Positions 35,327-44,384 of a stretch of DNA of 64,000 nucleotides are shown in pieces; within the stretch, counting starts at the first letter, position 1, and each line of letters opens with the position of its first letter. Position numbers and translations under genes: made by a program. A model generated the notes under the pieces. That model ran no database searches, was not told the DNA's origin, and saw nothing but the letters and a program-made list of their open reading frames with translations. This DNA is from Bog-473 sp963755375 (GTDB lineage Bacteria > Actinomycetota > Acidimicrobiia > Acidimicrobiales > RAAP-2), in the NCBI GenBank assembly GCA_963755375.1, contig CAVWKG010000016.1:496001-560000 (forward strand), in the 5' to 3' direction.

Positions 35327-36663
35327 TTCAACAGCTCGGCGACGGCGTGCGTGACGGCCTTGGCCATCGGGATGTGGAGGGACTCGTTGGGCCCGTGGGC
35401 GTTGGAGTGTGGTCCGAGGACGCCGGTCGCCACGAACTGGGTGCCGGGGAACCCGTTGTCCAGGTCGGCCAGGAACGGGATGGAGCCGCCTTCGCCCACG
35501 AGGCCATGGTCGTGCCCGAAGCGCTCCTTGGAGACGGCCGACAGCGTGGAGGCCACGGCGGGATCGAGCGGCCGGGCGATCCAGCCCTGAGCGGCCGTTT
35601 CCATGTCGATGGTGATGTGTGCGCCTTCGTCGGTGCGGATGGCCGAGATGAGGGCGTCGGTCGCCGTTTGTGCGTCCACGTCAGGCGGCAGCCGCAGCGA
35701 CAGCTTCAGCGTGGTGTACGGCCGCAGCACGTTGCCGCCGTCGCGCGGCGTGGGCAGCCCGTCGGCGCCCGTGACCTCCAGCGCGGCGCCCCAGGTGCGG
35801 GCCACCAGCCGGTCGACCGGGTCGGGCGTCAGCAGGTGCAGGCCGTCGACGATCGGCGCGGCGCTGTCGGGGAACTCTGCGGCCACGGCCACGAGGTTGG
35901 CCCGGAGCGCGTCGGGGATCCCCGCTCCCAGCAATTCCGGCAGGAGGATGCGGCCGGTTGCCTCGTCCTCGATCCCGGAGAGGATGCGGCGCAGGATCCG
36001 GAACGACGAGGGGACGACCCCTCCGGCCACGCCGCTGTGGATGCCCTCGGTGAGCACGTCCACCCGTACGGTGGCGACGAGGCACCCCCGCAACGACGTG
36101 GTGAGCCACAGCCTGTCGTAGCTGAGCCCACCCGAGTCGAGGCAGATGACGAGCCGGGGCCGCCCGATGCGCCCCTTGAGGTTCTCCAGGTGCGCCGCCA
36201 GGTCGGGGCTGCCGCTCTCCTCGCTCGCCTCGATGAGGATGAGCACGCGGCCCCGGCCGCCGCCCGCCGCCAGCAGACCCGTCACGGCGGCGAACGTCGC
36301 GTAGCCGTCGTCCGCGGTGCCCCGGCCGTAGAGGAGGTCGCCTTCGCGCACCGGCTCGTAAGGCCCGAGCCCGCTGCGCCATTCGCCCAGCGGCGGCTGC
36401 TTGTCCATGTGGCCGTACACGACGACGGGATCGCCGGTGCCGCCGTTGTCGATCAGCAGCACCGGGGTGCGGCCGGGGAGCTCCACGATCTCGACGTGCA
36501 GCGCGGGGTCCTGGTCCCGGGCCCACGCCCCGAGGAGCTCGGCGGCCTCGGCGATGGCGCCGCGCTCGGCCCAATCGGGGTCGAAGGCCGGGGAGAGGCA
36601 CGGGATGCGGGTGTAGTCGCTCAGAACGGGGAGGATCCGGTCCTCCCAGGCGGCGTCGATCAT
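35323..36663 (-). CDS. M20-family metallopeptidase or amidohydrolase
   Basis: 446 residues. Zinc and catalytic motifs: VVVYGHMDKQPP (His, Asp), GRGTADDGYAT (bridging Asp), EASEESGSPD (general base Glu and ligand Glu), LDSGG (Asp), and the C-terminal GPNESLHIPM (His). The lid domain is present between them. The layout fits the dipeptidase/carnosinase-like M20 branch, which cleaves dipeptides, N-acyl amino acids or beta-Ala-His. Cytoplasmic. Its end overlaps the SDR start by four bases, and the SRPBCC gene ends 7 bases before its start, so it lies inside a six-gene run. Confidence 0.92.
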   Translation of the reverse strand: MIDAAWEDRILPVLSDYTRIPCLSPAFDPDWAERGAIAEAAELLGAWARDQDPALHVEIVELPGRTPVLLIDNGGTGDPVVVYGHMDKQPPLGEWRSGLGPYEPVREGDLLYGRGTADDGYATFAAVTGLLAAGGGRGRVLILIEASEESGSPDLAAHLENLKGRIGRPRLVICLDSGGLSYDRLWLTTSLRGCLVATVRVDVLTEGIHSGVAGGVVPSSFRILRRILSGIEDEATGRILLPELLGAGIPDALRANLVAVAAEFPDSAAPIVDGLHLLTPDPVDRLVARTWGAALEVTGADGLPTPRDGGNVLRPYTTLKLSLRLPPDVDAQTATDALISAIRTDEGAHITIDMETAAQGWIARPLDPAVASTLSAVSKERFGHDHGLVGEGGSIPFLADLDNGFPGTQFVATGVLGPHSNAHGPNESLHIPMAKAVTHAVAELLK

Positions 36664-36670
36664 CGGCTGC

Positions 36671-37144
36671 TCACGCCTCGGTGATCTCGGCCAGCCGGTC
36701 GAGCGTCCTGGACATGGACGCCGCGGCGTGCTGGCCCACCTTGGGGTGCTTCAGGAAGAACGCCTGCTTGTCCCGGGAGATGTCCCACGACTCGGTCACC
36801 CTGGTGCCGCCCTCGACCGGCTCGAACTCGTAGCGCCAGATGCGCCCGCCGATGAAGCGGCCCAGCGCTCCCGCCTGCACGGTCTGCCAGGCGATGCGGC
36901 GGTCCTGCTCGAACTCGATCACCGTGTTGGACATGGAGTACGGCACGCCCATCTTCATGGACATGCCGAAGGTCGAGCCCAACCTCAGCTGGTGTGCCGC
37001 GCCGTCCTTGGCCTTGACCACCTGGCCCGAGCCGTCGATCTCGGGGTGGCGCGTGGCGTCGGCCACCACGGCGAACAGTGATGCCGCCGGTACGTTGATC
37101 GTCCGGTCCACGCTGACGACGGTGTGCTGCGGGCTCTGTGCCAT
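36671..37144 (-). CDS. SRPBCC (START-like) ligand-binding protein
   Basis: 157 residues from the ATG at 37142-37144 with GGAGG just upstream. Pattern SVDRTINVPAASLFAVVADATRHPEIDGSG is the typical first strand and helix of polyketide-cyclase-like SRPBCC proteins, followed by IEFEQDRRIAWQT, GGRIWRYEFEPVEGGTRVTESWD and a C-terminal helix. These form a helix-grip pocket for hydrophobic ligands; some are cyclases, many have unknown roles. The operon position suggests a carrier or accessory role beside the SDR and hydrolase. Confidence 0.88.
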   Translation of the reverse strand: MAQSPQHTVVSVDRTINVPAASLFAVVADATRHPEIDGSGQVVKAKDGAAHQLRLGSTFGMSMKMGVPYSMSNTVIEFEQDRRIAWQTVQAGALGRFIGGRIWRYEFEPVEGGTRVTESWDISRDKQAFFLKHPKVGQHAAASMSRTLDRLAEITEA

Positions 37145-37179
37145 GTACGACCTCCGGTTCGTCGACCTCAGCGGGGAGA

Positions 37180-37551
37180 CTAGATGGCGTGCGCGACCAG
37201 GTCGCCCAGTTGCACCCACTCCAGGGTTGCCGCGTGGGTCGAGGCCAGCACGACCGGCGGCGCCATGTCCGCCTCGAGGGCCTCCTGCCAGCGGGCCGCG
37301 CACAGGCACCACTGGTCGCCCGGCCGCAGCCCGTCGAAGCCGAACTCGGGGTGCGGCGTCGACAGGTCGTTGCCGACCGACGCCGAGAAGGTCAGGAAAT
37401 CGGCCGTGACCCGTGTGCACACGGTGTGGACACCGACGTCCTCGGCCCCGGTGTTGCAGCAGCCGTCCCGGTAGAAGCCGGTGAGCGGATCGAGGTTGCA
37501 GGGCTCGAGGGTTTCGCCGAGGACGTTCTGGGCCATGGCCCATTTGACCAT
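37180..37551 (-). CDS. DUF2237 family protein
   Basis: 123 residues from ATG 37549-37551, or 118 from ATG 37534-37536. It is strongly conserved: NVLGETLEPCNLDPLTGFYRD, then GCCNTGAEDVGVHTVC, VGNDLSTPHPEFGFDGL, PGDQWCLCAARWQEA and a Thr-His pair near the end. These match the DUF2237 family over its full length. The six cysteines suggest metal or redox chemistry, but no function is known. It lies between the nitroreductase and SRPBCC genes on the same strand. Confidence 0.9.
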   Translation of the reverse strand: MVKWAMAQNVLGETLEPCNLDPLTGFYRDGCCNTGAEDVGVHTVCTRVTADFLTFSASVGNDLSTPHPEFGFDGLRPGDQWCLCAARWQEALEADMAPPVVLASTHAATLEWVQLGDLVAHAI

Positions 37552-37592
37552 GGCCCGGTGCTGCACCCCAACCGCCCGGCCCCGGGGACCGG

Positions 37593-38289
37593 TTAGAGAT
37601 CGGCGACCGGGTCGCCGTCGAAGCGGTCGACCCAGGCGAAGGAGCTGACGGCAGCCCGCCTCAAGCGGCGTGGCGCCGCCACGGGTCGGCCCAGCACGAC
37701 CAGAGCTGCCACCGCGATGGTGGAGGGGATGCGGAACAGCGCGCGCACGTCGTCCTCGCGCCGCACCGGCATGGTCGTCATGACGCCGCCGAGTCCCTCG
37801 GCACGCGCCGCGAGCAGCAGGCTCCACACGAAGGGGTAGATGGACGCACCGCCGGCGAGGGTGTAGCGGGGCAGGTCGCGATCGACCGCGGCGAGCGCGG
37901 ACAGGTCGGCCAGGATCAGCAGGAGGGCGGGGGCGGTATCGAGCGTCTCGGCGAAGCCCGGGTGCGGCGGCGCCGGCGTCGGAGAACGGCGCGGCGTTGG
38001 CCACGGCCGCCGCCTCCGCCTCACGATCGGTCACCGGCGCCCAGGGCACCAGGCCGGCGGACACCATGGCCAGGTACTCGTACCACCCGCTCAGATACAG
38101 GTCGCGCAGCGCGACGCGGGTGGCGGGGTTCTTCACCACGATGACGCGCCAACCCTGACGGTTGCCGCCGCTCGGCGCGAAGCGGGCAGTGTCGAGCAGA
38201 CGGGCCAGCACCGCGTCCTCGACCGGCTCGGGGTGGAATTGGCGGGCCGCACCGGTGCTGCGCAGCGTGTCGACGAGGTCGAGGTCCAC
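37593..38289 (-). pseudogene. Nitroreductase family protein, frameshifted
   Basis: From the GTG at 38287-38289 one frame gives VDLDLVDTLRSTGAARQF, ARFAPSGGNRQGWRVIVVKN (FMN site), LRDLYLSGWYEYL and NAAPFSDAG. Another frame continues HPGFAETLDTAPALLLILADL, ASIYPFVWSLLLAARAEGLGGVMTT and IAVAALVVLGRP, which is the rest of an FMN-dependent nitroreductase of about 225 residues. The frame change falls between about 37955 and 37985; one surplus base in this GC-rich stretch would explain it. Members reduce nitro groups, quinones or flavins. First gene of the six-gene reverse-strand run. Confidence 0.85.
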
Positions 38290-38311
38290 GGGTTGCCCAC
38301 CGTAGCGGCCG

Positions 38312-39409
38312 GTGGGTAAGTGTGGAGGAGTGACGGTCGACCATCGCCCCGACCGCGCCCCTGCGTCGACGGGTGGCGGGCCGCGGTGGCGGGGGCTCTC
38401 GCGCTGGCCGCTCGTGGTGGCGCCGATGGCGGGAGGACCGTCGACGGTCGAGCTCGTGGTGGCGGCGGCGGGGGCGGGCGCGCTGGGCTTCCTGGCCGGC
38501 GGGTACAAGACGGCGGTCGGACTGGCCGAGGAAATGGCCGCGGTCAGGGCGGCCGGCGTCGACGCGTTCGGGGTGAACCTCTTCGTCCCGGGTCACCCCA
38601 CGGCCGACCCGGCCGGTCTGGCCGCATACCTGGCACAGCTCGAGCCCGATGCCGCCGCCCTCGGGGTGACCGTGGGCGAGGCGTCGTGGAACGACGACGG
38701 CTACGTCGGCAAGGTCGAGGCGGTCCTGGCGGCGGCCGCCGGCCGTCGGTGAGCTTCACCTTCGGTCTCCCCGAGGTCGACGTCGTCCGCGCCCTGCAGG
38801 CGGCGGGCTCCGCCGTCTTCCTCACCGTGACGACGCCCGAGGAGGCGGTCTCGGCGCTCGGGGTGGCGCCGGACGCTCTGTGTCTCCAGGGATCGGAGGC
38901 CGGGGCACACCGGGCCAGCCTGGCGAACGACGACCGCGCCGACCAGGACCGGCCGGTCCGGGCGCTCCTCGCAGCGGTGCGCCGTCGCACGCTGGTCCCG
39001 CTGGTGGCGGCAGGCGGGGTGGGTGGGCCCGACGACGTCGCCGAGCTGCTGGCCCGGGGCGCCGACCTGGTCCAGGTCGGGACGGCCTTTCTGCGCTGCC
39101 CCGAGAGCGGGGCTGCCGGCGGCGCAGAAAGACGCCCTCGCTGCCCGCGCCTTCGGGGAGACCGCCGTCACCCGTGCCTTCAGCGGCCGGCGGGCCCGGG
39201 CCCTCCTCAACGCCATGGTGCGGGACCATCCCGGCGCGCCGGCCGCCTACCCCGAGATCAACAACGCGACCCGTCCGCTCCGCGCCGCGGCCGCCCGGTC
39301 CGGCGACCCGCAGCACTTGAGCCTGTACGCGGGGACGTCGTTCCGGCAGGCCGAGGCTCGCCCGGCGGCCGAGGTCGTCGAGCGGCTGGTGTCAGGATTG
39401 CGCCGATGA
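38312..39409 (+). pseudogene. Nitronate monooxygenase, two frameshifts
   Basis: Three frames in succession give one nitronate monooxygenase (2-nitropropane dioxygenase) of about 360 residues. Frame one: PLVVAPMAGGPSTVELV, GFLAGGYKTA, VNLFVPG. Frame two, entered near 38735-38750: SFTFGLPEVDVVRALQAAG, CLQGSEAGAHRAS, LVPLVAAGGVGGPDDV, ADLVQVGTAFLRCPES. Frame three, entered at GGGG 39109-39112: LPAAQKDALAARAFGETAVT to the stop at 39407-39409. The FMN phosphate loop and the usual AGAH are intact. The start is GTG at 38312 or 38330. It would oxidise toxic alkyl nitronates such as propionate 3-nitronate. It diverges from the nitroreductase gene with 22 bases between. Confidence 0.85.
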
Positions 39410-39891
39410 GCAGCGGGCGAAAGACGAAGACGATCGAGTTCACGCCGCCCGAGCTGGCGGGCGTCGCCGACGCGCTGCGCATGCTGCGCGATGCCTCCGG
39501 CGGCTGGGTCAACCTGATGCCCGGGATCGACGAGGACGCGGCCGACGTGCACCCGCGAGCCGGGCTCTTCGCGTTCTTCGGCAATCAGGCGGCGCCGGTC
39601 ACGATGACGACCGTGATGCCGCCCAGGCGGGATCGGCGCGACACCGAGGGGCTGACGGTCGGCATCATGCACCCGACCGGGGGCAAGGCCGTGGCGCGGT
39701 TGGCCGAGGCCGGCGTGACCCTGCCCGACGGCTGGCTGGTGCGCCAGGACCATGCCAGACGAGGCCTGCTCGTGCGGACCCCGGTGGCCGTGAACGAGGA
39801 CGATGTCATCGCTTGGTGCGTGCGGGCCGGCACCGCGCTGTGCCGGGCGGAGATGACGGGACGGTGGCAGGCTGTGGTCTACCTTCCCTAA
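39406..39891 (+). CDS. Hypothetical protein, 161 residues
   Basis: ATG at 39406 overlaps the stop of the nitronate monooxygenase gene (ATGA), so translation is coupled. The sequence is soluble and globular: FTPPELAGVADALRMLRDAS, FAFFGNQAAPVTMTTVMPP and VNEDDVIAWCVRAGTALCRAEM. No motif or family was recognised. The strong coupling suggests a role with the nitronate monooxygenase, but nothing in the sequence says what. No signal peptide or membrane segment. Confidence 0.75.
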   Translation: MSSGRKTKTIEFTPPELAGVADALRMLRDASGGWVNLMPGIDEDAADVHPRAGLFAFFGNQAAPVTMTTVMPPRRDRRDTEGLTVGIMHPTGGKAVARLAEAGVTLPDGWLVRQDHARRGLLVRTPVAVNEDDVIAWCVRAGTALCRAEMTGRWQAVVYLP

Positions 39892-40610
39892 GTGGAGTCG
39901 ATCGGTTTCTTTGCGCTCGCTGCATGATCGAGAATGGCTCGCGGCGTGGCCTCCGCGGCCAGGTTCGCGCATCGGCTTGCAGGAAAACCGAATCTGCGGC
40001 CTTCACGAGCACGGCGGGTTCGTGCGGGGCCACTGCCTGGAGCACGCAACGTTCTGAACGACGCAGGCACGGACAGGCGCAATGCTTCCCTACAAGTTGT
40101 GCTGACGTTGTCCGTCTTCGCTCCAGACCTGACAAGCTGGTTTCGTGGCGATCGCCGAAGCGGAGCAGATGGTTCTGTTCCACGGGTACAACGGGTATCA
40201 AGCTCCCCAGCCGAGGAAGACGTATGCGGTTTTGGCGCTCGCGGTCGCTCTGGTCATTGTTCCGTGGACGCTGATCGCTTGGTTGATCTGGATGTTGACG
40301 TAGGTCTCCCTACGGGTCCAGGCCCGTTGGGTGAATGTTGCGCAAGATTAGGACTGTTGGCTCGGTTCCAATTCGTAGACCGCAGCAGGCAGGATTTCTG
40401 CGCCACCGCGATTGGTTGGACCCGGCGAGGGGTGATCAGGCGGGGGTGGCCGATTCAGCCCTTTCGCCGGGGCTGAGTCGCGGAGCCTCGAGTTCCGCTC
40501 GGAAGAGGTTACCGATCCGGGGGCCTCTTTCGTCGTCCGCGCCGGACAGTCGACGCAGCCAGAAAGCAACTCTTCATCCGGCTTCTTTGCGGACTTGCTA
40601 CCTTCCCTGA
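39892..40610. other. Intergenic stretch with one possible small gene
   Basis: About 720 bases before the phosphotransferase gene. The base composition is less GC-rich than in the surroundings, and no long frame has coding character. The only supported content is the small membrane-protein frame at 40145-40303. Confidence 0.4.
40145..40303 (+). CDS. Putative small membrane protein
   Basis: A 52-residue frame from GTG at 40145, or 44 residues from ATG at 40169 with GGAG three bases upstream. A polar N-terminal part (HGYNGYQAPQPRKTY) is followed by a hydrophobic helix of about 21 residues (AVLALAVALVIVPWTLIAWLI) that ends at the stop. This shape recurs among small actinobacterial membrane proteins. 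No family known, and expression is unproven. Confidence 0.45.
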   Translation: MAIAEAEQMVLFHGYNGYQAPQPRKTYAVLALAVALVIVPWTLIAWLIWMLT

Positions 40611-41687
40611 GTGGCCACCGGCGCGACGCGCGACGACGCAGCGCTCCAGGCGGGGTTGGGACGCTGGGTCGCGGCCCACCCCGAGGACGTGCGTGCACTG
40701 GCAGGCGGAGACGGCAACGAGGGCGCAGGCAGCGCGGTCCGCCATGGTGCCGGGGCGCCGCGAGTTGTGGCGCTCGCCCGCGCACAGGGCGGCCTGGCCA
40801 ACGAGACCATCCTGGTCGACCTCGGTCCCTCCCATCCGGGCATGGTGGTGCGCCTGCCTCCGCTGGAGCCCACATTCCCGGACTACGAGCTTGGCCCGCA
40901 GGCGATGGTGCAGAACGCCCTCGCCGCGTCGGGCGTCCCCGCGCCGGCGCCGTCGGTGATCGTCACCGATCCGACGTGGATCGGCTCCGCGTTCCTGGTC
41001 ATGCCGCGCGTGGTGGGTGACATCCCCGGGCCCGCCCCGTTCTTCGATCCCTACGTGCGCGATGCGGGGCCCGCGCTCCAACGCGTCATGCACGACCAGC
41101 TGATCGACACGGTGGCCGACGTGCATGCCGTCGACTGGGAGGCCCTCGGTCTGGGGCCGGTGCTGCCGGGGACCCGGCTGCGTGACGCCGTGGAGCGCTG
41201 GGTCGCCTACGTGGAGTGGTCCTCTGAGGGTGACCCGTTGCCGGCGCTGGCGCAGGCCCTCGACTGGTGCGCCCGCCACGTGCCGGCCGAGCGCCCGGCG
41301 GCCCTCCTGTGGGGCGACGTCCGTCTGGGCAACCTCGTCTTCGATCCGGGTCGCCGGGTGACCGCGGTGCTCGACTGGGATCTCGCCTCGCTCGGACCGC
41401 GGGAGATGGACCTCGGCTGGCACCTCGGCCTCGAGTTCATGATGGAGGAGTTGTTCGGCGGGCACCCGCCCGGGTTTCCAGGCACGGCCGCCATGCTGGA
41501 GCGTTACGAGCGCCGGAGCGGGTACGAGGCGGGAGATCTGGACTGGCACGAGGTGTTCGCGTTGGCGCGCGCGCTGGCCATCAACGACCGCCACCAGCGC
41601 ATCACGGGCGAGCGGCACCGGCGCGAGAACCCCATGGGTGACATCCTCCTCGCGCGGCTGGAGGCGGCTGCGGGATCGGTCGGCTGA
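40611..41687 (+). CDS. Phosphotransferase (APH/ACAD10-like kinase fold)
   Basis: 358 residues, GTG start. N-lobe with GGLANETILVDL and MVVRLPP (ATP-binding Arg in place of Lys), then the catalytic loop LLWGDVRLGNLVFD (Asp and Asn) and the DFG-like VLDWDLASLGPREMDLGW. The His of the usual HGDxxxxN is Trp. It matches the acyl-CoA-dehydrogenase-associated phosphotransferase group (ACAD10 N-terminal type), which phosphorylates hydroxy-acyl-CoAs or similar molecules, rather than aminoglycoside resistance enzymes. It is convergent with the lipocalin-like gene. Confidence 0.9.
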   Translation: MATGATRDDAALQAGLGRWVAAHPEDVRALAGGDGNEGAGSAVRHGAGAPRVVALARAQGGLANETILVDLGPSHPGMVVRLPPLEPTFPDYELGPQAMVQNALAASGVPAPAPSVIVTDPTWIGSAFLVMPRVVGDIPGPAPFFDPYVRDAGPALQRVMHDQLIDTVADVHAVDWEALGLGPVLPGTRLRDAVERWVAYVEWSSEGDPLPALAQALDWCARHVPAERPAALLWGDVRLGNLVFDPGRRVTAVLDWDLASLGPREMDLGWHLGLEFMMEELFGGHPPGFPGTAAMLERYERRSGYEAGDLDWHEVFALARALAINDRHQRITGERHRRENPMGDILLARLEAAAGSVG

Positions 41688-41769
41688 GGCGGCCCGCCCG
41701 CCGGTGCGGGTCCGGCGGTCCGGGCGCGGCGACCCGTCCTTGGCGGGAAGCGCTGCGGCGGACGCCGGC

Positions 41770-42945
41770 TCAGGGCGCGGGATCGAGAAGCGAGAACCCC
41801 ATGACTCCGGCCTTGGCCACGTCGTAGCAGAGCGTGTCGTAGGGCTCGACGAGGCCGTAGGTGACCTCCCCGTCGCACGTGATGCGGCAGTGGTGCTGGT
41901 CCTGGCCGGCCAGACGGCTGCGCACCGCAGGCTCGTTTACGTCGAAGGTCTCGCCGTGGACGACGACCCGATCGCCCGACGCGACGGACATGCCGTGCCA
42001 AACGTCGCCGTCGGGCGTGCCGCCGTTGGGGCCGCCGTACATGCCACAGCGGAGGAACGCGATCTGGTTGCCGAGCCGCTCGAAGGACATCGTCTTGACC
42101 GCGCCGTCCATGAACACCAGGTCGACCTCGCCGCTCTGCAGCAGGTTGGTGTCGGGCTCGAAGCGCATGCGGTGCACGCGTCTGGCCAGCGTTCCGCTTC
42201 GTTTGCGGGCGTCGCCGAGGTTGTAGAGCACATGGTCGCCCCAGATGCCGAAGTCCTCGAACTCGACCCACTCGCCACTGTGCGGGTGCTGCATCCCCAT
42301 GTACCGGCCGGGCCCGCCGACGCCGTCGCGCGTTCCCCAGTGATGGTCGCGGGTGCCGAGATGGGTGGTGGCGGAAAGTGCGAAGCGCTCGCCGTGGGCC
42401 TCGACCCAGCCCTCCTGGCGGCCGAACCCGTCGTAGCCAGCGACCGGGCTGACGGCACGGCCCCCGACGATGATGCCGGCGCCGAGTTGGCGGAAGACGG
42501 GTCGCTTCGTATCGAGCCAGGTCATGTCGAAGGCCACCCCGTGCTCGGTGGGGTCCAGTGTCAACCGCCATTGGCGGAAGGGCTCCACCACCTCGAAATG
42601 GAATGGCCCCAGTGTCATGTCCATGCGGTCGGTGGGGCATTTCTTGTGCGCCCGCACGGTGGTGTGCCGTCCGCGCACGTTGACGATGGCGTAGGCCTCT
42701 GCGGTGCCGAGGTTGGGGTAGAACGCGAGGCCGATGACCACGAGCAACTCACCGACCCTGTCCTGGCAGGTGAACCACACGCGCTCGTACGCCTGTGCAT
42801 CGGGCGTCCACATGACGCGCACGGGATAGGGCGCGTTGTGGATCAGGAACTCGTCGATGCCGGCGAGAGGTGCGTGTTCGTCGGAGGCCCGATAGGGGGA
42901 CGCGCCTGCGTTCCGTGTGGTGCCCGGCTCGGGACGCGTCGTCAC
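41770..42945 (-). CDS. Lipocalin-like (AttH/DUF7065-type) protein
   Basis: 391 residues from a GTG at 42943-42945; the open frame continues upstream with non-conserved sequence. The conserved start DEFLIHNAPYPVRVMWTPD, GLAFYPNLGTAEAYAIVNVRG, a repeated WxxxDxR-like beta pattern (THLGTRDHHWGTRDG, MGMQHPHSGEWVEFED) and VVVHGETFDVNEP indicate a large double beta-barrel protein. It recalls the hydroxyneurosporene synthase/AttH fold and the uncharacterised DUF7064/7065 proteins of steroid-degrading actinobacteria. No catalytic role is known. It lies divergent from a P450 gene 212 bases away, so the pair may share control. Confidence 0.7.
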   Translation of the reverse strand: MTTRPEPGTTRNAGASPYRASDEHAPLAGIDEFLIHNAPYPVRVMWTPDAQAYERVWFTCQDRVGELLVVIGLAFYPNLGTAEAYAIVNVRGRHTTVRAHKKCPTDRMDMTLGPFHFEVVEPFRQWRLTLDPTEHGVAFDMTWLDTKRPVFRQLGAGIIVGGRAVSPVAGYDGFGRQEGWVEAHGERFALSATTHLGTRDHHWGTRDGVGGPGRYMGMQHPHSGEWVEFEDFGIWGDHVLYNLGDARKRSGTLARRVHRMRFEPDTNLLQSGEVDLVFMDGAVKTMSFERLGNQIAFLRCGMYGGPNGGTPDGDVWHGMSVASGDRVVVHGETFDVNEPAVRSRLAGQDQHHCRITCDGEVTYGLVEPYDTLCYDVAKAGVMGFSLLDPAP

Positions 42946-43157
42946 GTCCCGTAAATCGACTCGTGCTCGACGGAGGCCGCCCGGCCGATAGCGGGGTCCA
43001 CGCCTGGTCGGGTGCCCCACAAGGCGGAGCCGATGGGCCGGCCCGAATGGGGCGAGGCGACCGCGATCCGCTGGTTGTTCGCCGCAGGCAGCCGCCGGCC
43101 GCCGAGAGTGAGGTGTCCGTCGTCGGTGCGCACCGAGCAGCACAGTACGCTCGAGCC

Positions 43158-44384
43158 GTGTCCGGGGACCAGCGGGGTCACATGCGCCCGAGCGCCCCGC
43201 TGGGCGGGATCGACCCGCGGGACGCTGCGTTCTTCGTCCGGGACGACTATTACGCCGTGCTGGCGAGGCTCCGTGCCGAGGACCCCGTGCACGAATGCGC
43301 CCCCGGTCTCTGGGCGGTCAGCCGGTACGAGGACATCCGGAACCTGAGCCGTGACCCGGCTCACTTCTGCTCGGGAAGGGGCGCGTTGGTCAACGACCCG
43401 GTGCGCGCCAGCGAGGCTCCGGTCCAGTCCCGCTCCATCCTCCACATGGATCCACCCGAGCACGCCGCCTTCCGCGGGCTGGTCAACCGACGGTTCACCC
43501 CCCGGGCCATGTCGGGCCTGGCCGAGTCCACTCGTAGGAGCGCCTCGACGTTGCTCGATGCCGTCGAGTCCCGGGACGAGATCGATTTCGTCGCCCAGCT
43601 CGCGGCCCCCTTTCCCCTGATGGTGATCGCGGAGCTGTTGGGGATCGACGAATCCGACCGGGAGGACTTCCGCGGCTGGTCCGACGCCGCGATCGAATCG
43701 CCCGACCTCCCGCCCGACGAGACCATGGCGGCGCTCGGCGAGCTCTCGGGATTCATCGTCGAGCACATCCGCGCCAAACGCGGGCGTCCGGGGGACGACC
43801 TCGTCTCGTTGCTGGTCGGGAGCGAAGTCGGAGGATGTCCGCTGAGCAAGGAGGAGCTGTTCATGTTCCTCCTGACCTTGTTGGTGGCTGGAAACGAGAC
43901 CACCCGCACTCTGCTGTCCGGGGCGGCCGTCGTCCTCGAGGAGCATCCCGACCAGCGCTCCGCCCTGGCGTCCGACCTGTCGCTGGTGCCCGGGGGAGTG
44001 GAGGAGTGTCTGCGCTGGGTGACGCCGGTCCATGCCTTCTGCCGCACCGCCACCCGGGACGCCGTGCTGGCCGACACCCGCATCAGTGAAGGCGACTATC
44101 TCTGCATGCTGTACGCGTCGGGGAACCGTGACGAGCGGATCTTCGGGGAGGACGCGTGGCGATTCGATGTGCGGCGTTCGGCGAACCCGGTGCATCTCGC
44201 GTTCGGCTTCGGCGAGCACGTGTGCCTCGGCGCCAGCCTCGCCCGCCTGGAGGGCAGGATCTTCTTGGAGGAGTTGCTGGGACGTTTCCCCGTCTACGAG
44301 GTCACGGGGCCGGCCGAGAGGGTGTTGTCGACGACGGTCGCCGGGATCAGGTCGCTACCGGTCGTGTTGGCGCCCTCGGGCTGA
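43158..44384 (+). CDS. Cytochrome P450
   Basis: 408 residues from GTG 43158, or 400 from ATG 43182. Motifs: HMDPPEHAAFRGLVNRRFTP (C helix), I-helix LLVAGNETTRTLLSG, ExxR in EECLRWVTP, and heme loop FGFGEHVCLGASLAR with Cys356. The acid-alcohol pair appears as Glu-Thr in NETT. A complete soluble class I P450. Its last 91 bases overlap the convergent ArsR-type regulator gene, and its leader faces the lipocalin-like gene, so the three may form one functional unit. Confidence 0.94.
   Translation: MSGDQRGHMRPSAPLGGIDPRDAAFFVRDDYYAVLARLRAEDPVHECAPGLWAVSRYEDIRNLSRDPAHFCSGRGALVNDPVRASEAPVQSRSILHMDPPEHAAFRGLVNRRFTPRAMSGLAESTRRSASTLLDAVESRDEIDFVAQLAAPFPLMVIAELLGIDESDREDFRGWSDAAIESPDLPPDETMAALGELSGFIVEHIRAKRGRPGDDLVSLLVGSEVGGCPLSKEELFMFLLTLLVAGNETTRTLLSGAAVVLEEHPDQRSALASDLSLVPGGVEECLRWVTPVHAFCRTATRDAVLADTRISEGDYLCMLYASGNRDERIFGEDAWRFDVRRSANPVHLAFGFGEHVCLGASLARLEGRIFLEELLGRFPVYEVTGPAERVLSTTVAGIRSLPVVLAPSG

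Noticed and set aside
40611..41687. Aminoglycoside-resistance kinase
   Set aside because: The fold is shared, but the catalytic WGDVRLGN and overall pattern fit the acyl-CoA-associated phosphotransferase group; resistance is not supported.
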